A stretch of DNA of 64,000 bases from Daedaleopsis sinensis (lineage: Eukaryota; Basidiomycota; Agaricomycetes; Polyporales; Polyporaceae): positions 3,534,001 through 3,598,000 of the forward strand of contig CM066308.1 in assembly GCA_033807695.1 (NCBI GenBank), given 5' to 3'. Under the pieces are notes generated by a model. The model was not told the DNA's origin and did no database searches. It saw only the letters and a list, made by a program, of their open reading frames with translations. The translations under genes were made by a program, and so were the position numbers. Every line of letters starts with the position of its first letter. Positions within the stretch are counted from its first letter, which is position 1. Below are positions 1 through 9,611 of the stretch, piece by piece.

Positions 1-806
1 GCTTCTTGTCGAGGACCGGGACGTAACGCATGCCGGACAGCAAAGGCAAGAACTGGTCGACGCGAGTGTCGATGGTTTCACGAGAAGCGCGCATGTCGGG
101 CGGGTAATCGGCGACCTCCATCCAGCGCGGCTGGATGATCTCGTGGTACCAATTCACTGCAAGAAAGAAGCGGTCTTAGTCAAGCAAGAGTGAGGGCGAA
201 GAACGTGAGTACTTACGCTCGAAGAAGCCCAGCCGAAGGCGGTGAGCCTGGAAGGCGATGTCGATCTCCAGCGGGGACTCCGTGACGGTGCTCGAAACCG
301 CGAACAACCGCAACCGGCGAGAAGTCAGCGCGTACGAGCGAAAGAACTCCGAGACCAGGGAGGGCGGCGCGTAAAACTCGAACGTCGGGAGCGCGGCGAG
401 GAGCAGGGGATCCAGGTACCAATTCCACTCCGGGACGAGACGGTGCTGCGAAAAAGGAATGTGTCAGCGAGACAAGACTTGGAAGGCCGGGACGGCGTAC
501 CAGAGCCATGACGATACGATCAAACATGGCCTTGAACGTGCCATATGAGAACGTAGCGAGCTGGTCGTCGGTGTACTCTTCCAAGATCGCCCGGAAGTCG
601 CTGATCGTCAGCGGAGCGGCGTCCTGATCGCGAAGCTCGTCAGGCGTAGTAGGAACGGGCTCCTCACAGCCAAGTCGATCGGATTCACGCGTGAATTGCA
701 ACGGGAGCCACTTGAACAGCTCCTTGGGGATCGGTCGCCGAGGAGCATCGGAAGACGAGCGAGTGGCGGCGACGTTGGAAGACGAGCGACGGTTGGAAGC
801 GGACAT
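1..806 (-). CDS. Unrecognised protein, partial (3' end outside window)
   Basis: I do not recognise this family. The model has three exons on the minus strand: 806-501, 445-217 and 156-1, with GT-AG introns of 55 and 60 bp; the frame is kept across both joins. The start is the ATG at 806, which begins MSASNRRSSS. The N-terminus is serine/arginine rich. After it comes a predicted helical, aromatic-rich region (residues about 25-230) with phrases such as KELFKWLPLQF and WNWYLDPLL. There is no signal peptide or membrane segment. The codon pattern and clean introns argue for a real gene rather than a shadow. It lies 174 bp downstream of a second minus-strand unknown gene, and both may belong to an agaricomycete-specific or mobile-element-linked family; that link is inference from position only. 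Confidence 0.6.
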
Positions 807-979
807 GGTGGGCGATGGATGAGAAGACGAGAGGAGAATGCACGAAGGCGGACAACCAGAAGGCCAAAACGTTTATTAAGGGCGACAGTCAGAAGAACGT
901 GAAGGGAACCGTGAAGTACAACGTCCAAATGCGGTAATCTAAGCGCTCTCCGCGCGACGGCGATCGAGGGCGGCCCCAA

Positions 980-2267
980 TCAGTCGCACATCAAAGGAAT
1001 AGAACCGAAGACTTCATCCTCGTCTGACAGAGAGGACGGCGACCTTTCCAGCTTCTTGATGGCCGCGTGGAGGGCGGACTGCTCAATACGCACCCCGCGC
1101 AGTTCAGCGGCGACCAATTCCAGACGCGCGAGTACTTCCGAAAAATGAACGCGGTACCGGTCGTCGCGCGCCAGGTCGCGCATGACCTCCAAGAGTTGAA
1201 GTTCGTGTTGCAGAGTGGCATGCACTGAGTCCAGGAAGTGGAGGCGGTACGGCAGGCGGTGCGTCTGGACCAGGTCGACAAGGAACGCCTCAAGGCCGTT
1301 GGAGTAGAAACACTGGTCGATGGCGATGGACACGCGGGCAAGTAGGTCGGAAACGCCGACGAGAAGGCCGTCATGAAGCATGCTCCAACCATACTGGGAA
1401 GGTGTCAATCAAGCGCGAGAAGCATCAGGCCGAGAAGCTCACCAAAAGTTGTCCTAAACGGGAAAGCGCGTGTTCATACACAACGCGGGGACAGCCGTGG
1501 TCGACGGATACCGTCTCGAAGAACTCGATTTGCTCAACAATGTGCGCACGAAGCGGGGAGAGGAGTTCAAGGGCCAACTCGCGGTGCGAGCTGACTTGGA
1601 GGGCGAGCGTACGCGGGAGGACGGTCGACGACATGAAAAATGGAAGTTGATGAACTTCGAAGGCAGTTACAGCGGCTTTATACGACACTTGGCTACTCAA
1701 AAGTGGATGTCCTCTCGGAGGCTGGCAAACTCCTGATCTATCTCCTCCATTTCCTTTTCGACCTTCCGGATCCGGGCATCAACCAGAATAGACTCCGTGA
1801 TCAAGGATCCTCCGGCGCGATTGAGGACGCGGCGCGCGCAGAGTTGCTTCCGGAGCCGCTGCTGACAGGCAATGCGACGAGCATCGAGGTCGGCCCGACG
1901 AGCGCACCGACGGGACCGGGCGACAAGTTCTTGGAAAAGGAAGAGCTGACGGTCAGCCAAGGCAGGCCAGCCCTCGGTGATCGTATTCTCGGTCCGTTTC
2001 ACGAAGTCCGCGGCAACCTCGCCATCGTCCCCCAAGGTGATCAAAGTGTCCTGCCATGAAGACAGTCAGCCACGAAGACGAGGGCCTACCCGCGGGAGGA
2101 GGACGACGTACCACCAGTTCAGCGATATGGTCGTAAGAATCGTAGATGATTCCAACGTCCTCTTCAGTACGAGCGGCAGCAAGAGCTTCGAACTCAGAGA
2201 TCGCGACTTCAAGCTGACGGACAGTCTCCGTGAGGATGGGGACGTTGAGGAAGATGAAGGCAGACAT
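980..2267 (-). CDS. Unrecognised coiled-coil-rich protein, probable 1-nt frameshift
   Basis: Three exons on the minus strand: 2267-2112, 2050-1443 and 1393-980, with GT-AG introns of 61 and 49 bp. The product would be about 392 aa, starts MSAFIFLNVP and is dominated by charged helical segments (for example RIRKVEKEMEEIDQ). I do not recognise a family. Exon 2 is 608 nt and changes frame once near 1698, at a TTTT run: the upstream frame ends at TGA while the downstream frame continues without a stop to the next splice site. One extra T would restore the frame (609 nt). This is either a young inactivating deletion or a homopolymer sequencing error. A TATA-like element lies 36 bp upstream of the ATG. 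Confidence 0.5.
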
Positions 2268-2302
2268 TGCGAAGGATGAAAACCGAGGATGGAACGAGGG
2301 AG

Positions 2303-2310
2303 TTTATATA
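2303..2310 (-). promoter_or_regulatory. TATA-like box of the 980-2267 gene
   Basis: Read on the minus strand the sequence is TATATAAA, 36 bp before the ATG at 2267. It is followed by a short pyrimidine-rich leader, the usual layout of a fungal core promoter. Confidence 0.45.
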
Positions 2311-2317
2311 CGCGCAA

Positions 2318-3263
2318 ACCGAGGACGGTTCGAATGCAAGTGGGGGGGAGGTGATGAGCCTCAGGACCAGCTAGGCCCCGGAAACACCACGCAGCCCATC
2401 ACTATTCGCGCCCGTCAGTCAATTCACGCAGTATGAAGACGAGCGGCTTCACAAGGAAGGCGAGCGACTACCGAAGGAGCGAGTACGGAGACATGCCATT
2501 CCAAGGGTCGAAGGAGCCGATGCCGAGCTGCCGGCGGCTGACCGAGGTCGCCAGAGCTCTAGCCAGGACAGAGGAGGCGATCGATCGAGGGCCTGGTCTA
2601 GGCGACTGCCACGGAGTCCAGCAATTGGTACGAAGGTCGTCGGAAGAGGCCCGGAAGACAAGGGAGTGAGGGGGACGGCCTTCCGAGGCCTATGAAGACG
2701 AGCGGATGGACTTCAGACGCGATCACGTGGTGACGCGCCACAAGACTAAGCGCTCTCGTGACCGCGGATGCAAGTCGAGCGGCGACGTGATAGGCTCGGT
2801 GCAAACACCTACCTAACCACCGGAGTGCGCCGTAGGGGCTCAGGAGAGGAGGATCGCGACGTGAGCGTGGGAGGAGCAGGGTTTCCTATGATTGGACGAT
2901 TGGTAGGATAGTTGTAGTTTATTTGGTGACGATTTGTACAGTATATAAGCCAGCGGGATTGCGGCCCAGCAAAGCAGCGCAGTAGCTCCAGAGATCGAGT
3001 CAGAGTCCAAGAATCATCTAGTCGACACTCAATTGAAGACCGTCCGTCTTCAAACCTCCTCTTGCAGACTAGCCTCACCCACGGAAGTTGCTTGACTTCC
3101 ATCTGAAGTTGCTCAACTTCCTTGTCTATCGTCGACGAGCTACGTGAAGAAGAGCGACTACACCGGGAACCTGTCCTCCACCTCGCACCCTAATTGGTAG
3201 CTGATCTCGTGCTCGTTTGGGTGTGTGTTTCGCCCAGCGACCCAGAGTTACCCCATCAGCGCA
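2318..3263 (+). other. Non-coding stretch with TATA element and possible LTR/primer-site remnant
   Basis: I see no supportable gene here. A TATATAAG box at 2942-2949 faces the plus strand and is followed by an untranslated-looking leader. At about 3190-3203 the sequence TAATTGGTAGCTGAT resembles the join between an LTR end and a tRNA primer-binding site. An LTR-retrotransposon remnant cut by the LINE at 3264 is therefore possible, but no second LTR or TG...CA boundary was found. A 14-nt phrase ATGAAGACGAGCGG occurs twice (about 2433 and 2692). Confidence 0.25.
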
Positions 3264-5420
3264 TACCTATGGAATGATCGTATAATCCCCCCAGTCAACA
3301 AAGAGCACGCATATGCTGCGGTGGAGATGGGTGGCTTGAACGTACTGGACCTAGACTCTCGGAATGAAGCGATAGACATCATGTGGCTAAAATCGTACCT
3401 CGACCTCGGGCCAAGGCGGCCTCTGTGGGCACTTGTCGCTGAAGACATCCTCGCACGAACAGTCACGAGAAACTGCGCAATACCGCACAGAACACTGCGA
3501 CTAAACCCATTCCTCCAATGCTGGAGACCCAAAATATCTGCTCTATGCCATGAGCTACGTTCCATTGTAAAGACAGCGGAAAAATACGGTCTACGGGTGG
3601 AAGGGCTCGCCTTTTCAAGAGACATACTAAATCAAATGCCAATGTGGTACCATATACATGCGGACCGTAAGAAGGTGAGACGACTTGCCATGCCATCGAA
3701 AGTGTCTGCCTGCCTGCGAGAACGCCACGGAGTACGCACTGTGGGTGAATTCGTCCAGACGGCTGAGATGGGTGATGTCCCGGGCCATACGGGATGGCGG
3801 TCTTGTACATGCGTGAGCTGCATGACAGCGCGGCAAATGTACGCCTGCGAACATCCGGACGCGTGTTTTGAGCGTGCACGGATGCTCCTCGACACTCTCC
3901 CCCCGAAGTGGGACCCCCGGGTGGAGCAGCCAGAGGACTGGGAAGAAACGGCACATCAGCGTGCGATTGAGAACGGGGCCAGGCTGGATGACAAGCTCGT
4001 ACCCTTCGATCGGAGGATCTCGGTGAAGGGCACAACTGGGAGCGTCTTCAGGATCTTCACATGCGGAGAAGTATCCAACTTGGTCCCGGACACGAGAATC
4101 CACGAGCAACAAGGCATGCACCTCTCAGTGGCGACAGACGGATCCTGCTTGGACAACGGTCAGACAATTGCCCGCGCTGGAGCGGGTGTGTACATAGACG
4201 AAGGACACACCTTGAACCGGGCGGTCAAGCTGCCTCAGTCGATGGCGCAATCCAATCAAACCGGGGAGATAGTTGCGACACTGGTGGCAGCGCAGGTAGC
4301 TCCGCCTGATGTCGTGATGATATCAGAGACTGACTCGGAGACGACGATGGACTCACTCACAAGATGGCGTCACGAACACGAAGCAGGTGGATATGTAATG
4401 CAGGAGAATGGTGAGCTGCTAAAAGTGTCAGTCGCGGCGCTGCGGCAGCGCAAAGCAGATACATACTTCAAGTGGATCAGAGGTCACAGTGGACACCCAA
4501 GGAATGAAGGTGCTGATCGTATGGCGGGTGTCGGGGCACGAAAGGACACATCCGACGACGTAGACTTGACGGTACCGGCTGCACTGAGAGTCAGCGGATG
4601 CCTCCTCAGTCAGATGACTCAAAAGCTCGCGTACCAAATCATTCGGGGGAGGAGAGAGAGTCGGCTGCAGCCGCGCAGGAGCGCAGTAACGAATGTAGCG
4701 AAGGTACTCACCGGAATCAAAACCTGCTTCGAAGTTGAGTTGAGCGAGGCTCAGCTATGGAGATCGATCCGCAAGCGCCCGGAGCTGTCGAGGGAAAGTC
4801 GTCAGTTCATGTGGATGGTGTTGCACGACGGATACATGGTAGGGAATAGATGGCTGCGTGATGGCATGTCCGACGAGCTGCAGCAACGTGCAATGTGCAA
4901 GAGATGTGGCGAAATAGAAACCATGGACCACATACTCTTTGACTGTGTGGCAGTCGGTCGAGGCACCGTGTGGGAGCTTCTGGAGGAAACCTGGGCCCTC
5001 ACCAAGAGAAAATGGAGTGAGCCGTGCTGGGGGAATATACTCGGTGCGGGCTGCGCCACCTTCAAGACGAGCAGGGGCAAGCGGGATGCTGCGGCGGAGG
5101 CGTTGTGGGTGACACTAGCCTCTGAATCGCTCTACCTAATATGGAAATTGAGGTGTGAGCGCGTCATACAAAATGAGGGAGAAGAGCTACCTATCCGAGC
5201 CGTTGAAAACCGCTGGTACGCGACTATGAACCAGCGACTGAACCTGGATAGAAAGGTTGCGGCTCTCGCGCAGAAGAGACAAGCGAAGAGAAGATCGAAG
5301 GTGGAGCGCACCTGGGAGATGATCCTGGAGGACTCCGGACACAGACTGCGCACAGACGCAGAGAATGCGGGGGTTTTAGTGGGTATTAGGAGGACGCGAC
5401 GTCAATGGGATCCCGGGTGA
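3264..5420 (+). CDS. LINE ORF2 C-terminal part: RNase H and CCHC finger
   Basis: The frame is open for about 718 codons with no stop, so the copy is young or selected. An upstream ATG at 3225 is in frame but lies in flanking DNA. Visible parts: the end of the RT thumb/connection, then an RNase H domain with the acidic/His set (VATDGSC, NQTGEIVAT, ETDSE, and HSGHPRNEGADRMAG carrying the final Asp). A C-terminal zinc finger of the zf-RVT kind follows (CKRCGEIETMDHILFDC, C-x2-C...H-x4-C). Endonuclease and polymerase palm are missing, so it cannot retrotranspose on its own. Compared with copy 2 it lacks the two internal TAG codons: the Trp and Glu found here mark the ancestral residues at those sites. 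Confidence 0.85.
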   Translation, partial: YLWNDRIIPPVNKEHAYAAVEMGGLNVLDLDSRNEAIDIMWLKSYLDLGPRRPLWALVAEDILARTVTRNCAIPHRTLRLNPFLQCWRPKISALCHELRSIVKTAEKYGLRVEGLAFSRDILNQMPMWYHIHADRKKVRRLAMPSKVSACLRERHGVRTVGEFVQTAEMGDVPGHTGWRSCTCVSCMTARQMYACEHPDACFERARMLLDTLPPKWDPRVEQPEDWEETAHQRAIENGARLDDKLVPFDRRISVKGTTGSVFRIFTCGEVSNLVPDTRIHEQQGMHLSVATDGSCLDNGQTIARAGAGVYIDEGHTLNRAVKLPQSMAQSNQTGEIVATLVAAQVAPPDVVMISETDSETTMDSLTRWRHEHEAGGYVMQENGELLKVSVAALRQRKADTYFKWIRGHSGHPRNEGADRMAGVGARKDTSDDVDLTVPAALRVSGCLLSQMTQKLAYQIIRGRRESRLQPRRSAVTNVAKVLTGIKTCFEVELSEAQLWRSIRKRPELSRESRQFMWMVLHDGYMVGNRWLRDGMSDELQQRAMCKRCGEIETMDHILFDCVAVGRGTVWELLEETWALTKRKWSEPCWGNILGAGCATFKTSRGKRDAAAEALWVTLASESLYLIWKLRCERVIQNEGEELPIRAVENRWYATMNQRLNLDRKVAALAQKRQAKRRSKVERTWEMILEDSGHRLRTDAENAGVLVGIRRTRRQWDPG

Positions 5421-5434
5421 CCGGCCCGAATCCC
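5407..5434 (+). other. Stem-loop overlapping the ORF2 stop of LINE copy 1
   Basis: GGGATCCCGGG at 5407-5417 can pair imperfectly with CCCGAATCCC at 5425-5434, putting the TGA stop (5418-5420) in the loop. A different but similarly placed hairpin follows the stop of copy 2 at 28721-28750. Confidence 0.4.
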
Positions 5435-5455
5435 AAAGGACTCGCGCTCCTGCTT

Positions 5456-5487
5456 GAGTCCCACACTTCGTGCGTAAATGCATTTCC
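5456..5487 (+). other. Conserved LINE 3' UTR block
   Basis: About 32 nt beginning GAGTCCCACACT and ending GTGCGTAAATGCATTTCC match 28771-28802 in the second copy with only a few changes, although the surrounding 3' UTRs have diverged. Both copies also end in a shared CTCCGCC just before poly(A). Such conserved 3' segments commonly serve as the recognition site for the element's reverse transcriptase; that role is inferred. Confidence 0.6.
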
Positions 5488-5640
5488 CCCCTGGTATCGG
5501 TAACTCGCTCGGACTATGTACCACTGGATGACTCGGCTGAGAAGCTGGGCAATCCAAAGCACGCTGAAGCTGCTCGCATGATGGGCCTCCGGGACGACTG
5601 TGACAGCCAGCACATGTGCTCCGCCAAAAAAAAAAAAAAA

Positions 5641-5773
5641 TCTATTGTAGATTAAAGCACAAGAAAGATTACATTATACAGAGCTCTATTGATTTGAAGC
5701 TACGAAACATAGTGCTACTGGTGACAGCCTAGTAGCACTACTGTAAGTACTGCAAGTGAATCCGAGGCTGACA
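5641..5773. other. Spacer between LINE copy 1 and transposon left end
   Basis: 133 bp with no gene. TCCGAGGCT at 5761-5769 nearly mirrors AGCCTCCGA at 13191-13199, so the transposon termini may extend slightly beyond the 25-bp perfect repeats. Confidence 0.4.
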
Positions 5774-5798
5774 AGCCAGCCGTCCCTCAAAATGACGT
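5774..5798 (+). repeat. Left terminal inverted repeat
   Basis: The 25-bp repeat starts AGCCAGCCGTCCCTC and ends AAATGACGT; its exact reverse complement is at 13166-13190. A perfect 25-bp match at 7.4 kb spacing, flanking a transposase, is very unlikely by chance. Confidence 0.85.
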
Positions 5799-6120
5799 AG
5801 CAAGCGCTAGCAAGCTAGCGCGCTCCTGTCAACGCCGGCCAGCAGGGCCTAGGCTTCCGCCAGCTTCCGCTCCATGCTTCCCGCGCTGTCGTCCAAATAT
5901 GGGCGTATAGTCGGGAGGCGCGATGGCGGGGATTACCCTTAATAGAAAGGATGTCTTGCAGTTGGTTAAACTTGTGTGTTTAGTTTCTGTATTCAATGGC
6001 GGCTCTGTGGTTATCCAATGTATATGTTTCAAATATGTTCAAGAATAAAATCAGGCTAGATATGAGGAAATTCATTTTTGCAAGGTTTAGATATATTTAG
6101 GCACATTTATACATGTTGTA

Positions 6121-6200
6121 GGATCACTTGGTGCAGTGGTTATGTTGCTTCTTGGCATAGTGATTTGTGGGTTCGAACCCTGCGCGGGCCAAGTCTTTTT
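6121..6200 (+). repeat. tRNA-like pol III unit (candidate SINE head or decayed tRNA)
   Basis: An A-box-like TGGTGCAGTGG (6129-6139) is followed 30 bp later by an excellent B-box GGTTCGAACCC (6170-6180) and a T5 terminator (6196-6200), the internal promoter layout of tRNA genes. The T-arm can form with GU pairs. The 5' end (GGATCAC) does not pair with the 3' end (GCGGGCC), so no proper acceptor stem forms and it is not a functional tRNA as it stands. A tRNA-derived SINE inserted within the transposon is the best reading. Confidence 0.5.
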
Positions 6201-6847
6201 ACTCGTACACAAACTCTGTACTCAAAGATTTCCACAAACGTAGTTGATGTTACGAGCCTTCTAGATCTCCTATTGTATTCAATGTGATCAGAATTTCCTC
6301 ATCTTTTACGCATGTCATGTCAATACCCTGAAAGAATGAAGGACAGCAACGGACAATAGACATCTACCAGTCGCCATCATTACAAACCTTGGGGTGTTTG
6401 TCGGTTATATGTGAAGTACTTGACCATTCAAGCAAGAGCCCATCGGAGTACTTCACTCAAGTCTGAGCTCATGCACACATCAGGAAAAAAAAGGATGTCT
6501 ATGTAGGACTTTGTACGATACATACTCACTGTAGTGTTGTAGACAAGTCTTACATTTGTAGAGAGCTGTAGCGCCGGCTCAGTCGCTATACCGGCAGGTA
6601 GGAGCCACCGGCGCCTCGTAGAACTCTGTAGACGGCTTGTAGGAAAGGTAGGGTGACTATCACCTACTGGTCAATCCATGGTAATACTATAGTTACTCGC
6701 CAGCTGAGATATCCGACAGCGAGAGACAGGATTGATGGCTAATAGACGAAGGACAGTACATTTCGGGCTTAGGCAAACACAGGCTAGTACTAGATACAGC
6801 ATCCGATCCGAGTCGTACTGCAGCTGCTCACATGCGTCATATGCTAC
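6201..6847. other. Transposon left subterminal region, no gene
   Basis: AT-rich compared with the surroundings and without a coding frame. It contains five TGTAG pentamers between about 6535 and 6650, plus GC-rich CGCCGG stretches; similar motifs lie inverted near the right end. Possible transposase-binding repeats, by analogy with CACTA-like elements. Confidence 0.4.
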
Positions 6848-9426
6848 CTATGCATTTGGGTTGGCACGACTCCCTCCCCCACCTCTAGCTGCGATGTCAG
6901 CTTGAATGCGTGCACGAGCTGCCCCAGACAACCCCTTGCCTGGAGCATATATTGGGGTGGCACCGGATGCATCTCTGAGATATGTTCGGTGTTAGCTCTA
7001 CTCATAATATACTACAAGGGTGTGCACTCACCGAGAAGTGTCGTGAAGCTTCTGTAGATGATCCTTAGCGTACTCGGTGTCGATCGCGAGCCAGTCGCGT
7101 ATGCGTGCCATGTGATCCTTGTACTTGCGGCTGTAATCTTTCTCCCAGAACTTGCGCGGACGTAGAGTGCCGTCGGCCCACTCGTCAAGACAGAAGTGGA
7201 TCTGCAAACACGAAATGAGTCAGCGCGAGTCTGGACATTTCATATTCCGGCTCGACTCAAAACCTATTGTGAACGTACCGTAGTGAAAATGAGTGCAAGT
7301 GTCTGAGGACGGATGGGTGAGAACTGCGCGGCATGAGAGGGACCAGCGCTGTCAGCACGCAAGAACCAGTGCTTGCGGATGACGCGCTTGATGATATCGT
7401 GCTCGGCGAAGTTGGTTTGAGTTGCGGGGTCCTATTATTTAGTATGTGCCGATAAGAGTCCCAGTACGATCAGCGTAATAGCAACAGATGATAGGGCAAT
7501 GACGTACCTTGTAATGAAAAGCGGGGTCTGGGTCGGAATTCCCTTCGTCGACGAGGTGGACATAGCGAGCGCGATTGGCTGCTTTGTCATCCTCGCAGGA
7601 TGGATCTACGAAACCATACGTTGAAGGTATCATCGGCCGAATGCAATCTTTGAGGGCACCACGCGCATGAGAAGTACGTTCAGTAATCTACAAACATATC
7701 CGGACCGTGTTAGTGCATGCGGAGATCATCGGAAGTAGTACTCAAGGCGTGAATCGTACTCACCAGGCCGACAATGCGGTCAGTGAGCTTGTATTTGACA
7801 TCCATGACCTTGCATGCCGTTGCCCAGGTCTGTTTAGCCCAGGTGTCTTGCGTGATATCTGAGGGATATGGGTCTTCAGTACAAACAAGAGCTTCGAAGT
7901 GACGACAGGCGGCGAGCACGAGCTTGGTCACATGAGGCTCGTAGTCAGAAGCCTTCGCGTCGCCAGTAGGAGATCGGCCGCGCCGGAAGGGGGGCTCAGG
8001 CCAGGATGCAGCATCCGAGTCGGGTGATTTTGCATGACGGGACTTGGTCGACCGGTACTGAGGCGATCTTCGAGTTCGTGATCTCGAGCGTCGCTGTGGA
8101 GATGGGCTTGACCCATGGGGAAGAGAGCTCGGACCGCGTGACCTTGAACGGTGGATACTAGGTGAGGTCCGCAGGCGCGATCGCGAGCGGCGCGGGGAAC
8201 TGGCATGGCGCCGAGATGAGCTTTGGGTCTCAGGCCGAGGTGAGCTTGGGCCACGCGATCTTGAGCGGTGCGGAGGAGAGCTCTGTGGGCGCGATCTGTA
8301 GTGGCGTGGGGAGGAGCTTAGAGGGCGTGATCTTGAGCGGCGCGGAGGAGAGCTCCGAGGGCGTGATCTCGAGCGACGAGAGGGAGAATTAGCACGGCGT
8401 GATGCTGAGCGGTGCTGCTGAGAAGGGCTTGCACCACGGGGAGGAGAGCTCGGGCCTTGTGATTTTGAGTAGCGTGGAGGTGAGCTTCGAGTGCGCGATC
8501 TTGACCGACGTGGAGGTGAGCTCCGGGTGCGTGATCGTGAACGGCGTGGGGGCGAGCTCCCGGTGCGTGATCGTGAATGGCGTGGGGGCGAGCTCCGGGT
8601 GTGTGATCGCGAATGGTGTGGAGGCGAGCCCGGATGGCGCGATCTTGAGCGGCGGGGAGGGGAGCTAGCTGCGCGGGGAGGAGAGCTGGGCACATGGCCC
8701 GAGCCCGATTCAGCTGCCTTTTTAAGATGAGTATCGTTTCACATAGAAGTCTATATAGACTGGCATTCAATGGCGGCGTACCTGCGGCGACGGAACCGGA
8801 GGTGTCTCGGCAGGCCCAGGATGAGGTTGGTCGTTGTCACGGCGGAGCTTCTTGGTTTGTGTAGTGAATATACCACGGGCCTCAAACTGTAGGCAGTGAG
8901 TGTACCAGTCAGAGCTTACGGGTATTATGAGAGTGTAGAACATACTGCAGAACCAAATCGGTTTGGATCGGGGGGAGGGCTTTGAGCTTCTTCACTTTCA
9001 AAGCTGAAATCAGAGTCTTCGTTGGCGTGATCTACAAGATCGCAGTCAGCGGACATATATTCATGTACACAAGGGGTCATATGTCCTACCGTTGGCCTTC
9101 TTCGACTTGGCAGAGCCGCCGCTCACTCGCTCCTTCCTCAGCCGGGCATTGTCCTTCTCCAAGCGTGCAATTTTCTTCGCTAGCTCGTCATCACGGTCGG
9201 TATCTGCCGATGGAATTCAGAGTGAGTAGGTCAAGTCGTCGACTCGACAGGATAGCAATATATATGGCCGACACATACTGATCTGGGCTTGCTTTGCTGA
9301 AGGTTGACTTTTACGTTGAGGGCGCCCCGAGGATCCTACTTGATCAGTGTTGTCGCTGTTCTCATGCTCCGGCGGCAAGGCCTCCTGTTCAGGTGCTTTG
9401 CGTTTGCTGACACGACCCCCGCGCAT
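6848..9426 (-). CDS. Coiled-coil, SR-repeat and DUF6532-like transposon protein
   Basis: Nine minus-strand exons: 9426-9279, 9203-9090, 9031-8946, 8886-8782, 8717-7764, 7687-7508, 7431-7279, 7201-7032 and 6974-6848. All introns are GT-AG, 57-77 bp, and all joins keep frame, giving 678 aa. Order of parts: a basic N-terminus (MRGGRVSKRK); a short coiled coil at about residues 50-75 (KKIARLEKDNARLRKE); a disordered linker; at about 165-400 roughly 14 imperfect 12-residue units of the type SSPPRRSRSRTR; then a globular C-terminal domain (about 415-660) that I match to DUF6532 from phrases such as SDITQDTWAKQTWATA, STYGFVDPS, IIKRVIRKHWF and CLDEWADG. DUF6532 function is unknown. The head-to-head position with the transposase implies a role in the element's life cycle, perhaps DNA or RNA binding; this is inference. 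The ATG at 9426 was chosen because upstream frames are closed. Confidence 0.75.
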
Positions 9427-9611
9427 CCCAGGAGGCCTGATTTGAGCTAGGAAGATGGTGGTCAGAAAGACGAAGAGACGACGTGGCAAGAGAGGGACTG
9501 ACCGTGATCGAGATGGATTTGTCAGCAAGGCGAGCTGAGGCTGACCCTCCCCTCAGCCCGGCACTTAGCGAAGACGACCATTGACCTCTCTCGAATCTCA
9601 GCACGATTAGC
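9427..9611. promoter_or_regulatory. Shared divergent promoter of the two transposon genes
   Basis: Only 185 bp separate the start codons of the DUF6532-like gene (minus) and the transposase (plus), so both must be driven from this interval. No clear TATA box is seen on either strand. A GT-AG pair in the minus-strand leader (about 9433-9505) may be a leader intron. Confidence 0.5.

Larger units (their letters stand above)
3264..5640 (+). mobile_element. 5'-truncated LINE (Tad-like family), copy 1
   Basis: This is the 3' third of a non-LTR retrotransposon closely related to the full-length copy at 20406-28977. Similarity to that copy begins abruptly at about 3264 (TACCTATGG in both), inside the reverse-transcriptase C-terminal region. 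It runs through the RNase H domain, a conserved 3' untranslated block (5456-5487) and a 15-nt poly(A) tail at 5626-5640. 5' truncation plus a poly(A) tail is the expected outcome of target-primed reverse transcription. I could not find convincing target-site duplications. Confidence 0.85.

Noticed and set aside
5641..5660. Search for a target-site duplication of LINE copy 1
   Set aside because: The 3' flank (TCTATTGTAGATT) has no convincing match near 3264; only a short partial TGTCTAT at about 3123 was seen.
5736..5740. CACTA pentamer just left of the transposon
   Set aside because: No matching TAGTG at the right end, so it does not mark a CACTA-type terminus.
7928..8770. Several long open frames on both strands over the SR-repeat region (for example 8318-8770 minus, 8162-8392 plus)
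   Set aside because: They are frame shadows of the repetitive SR-coding exon, with no start context or splice support of their own.
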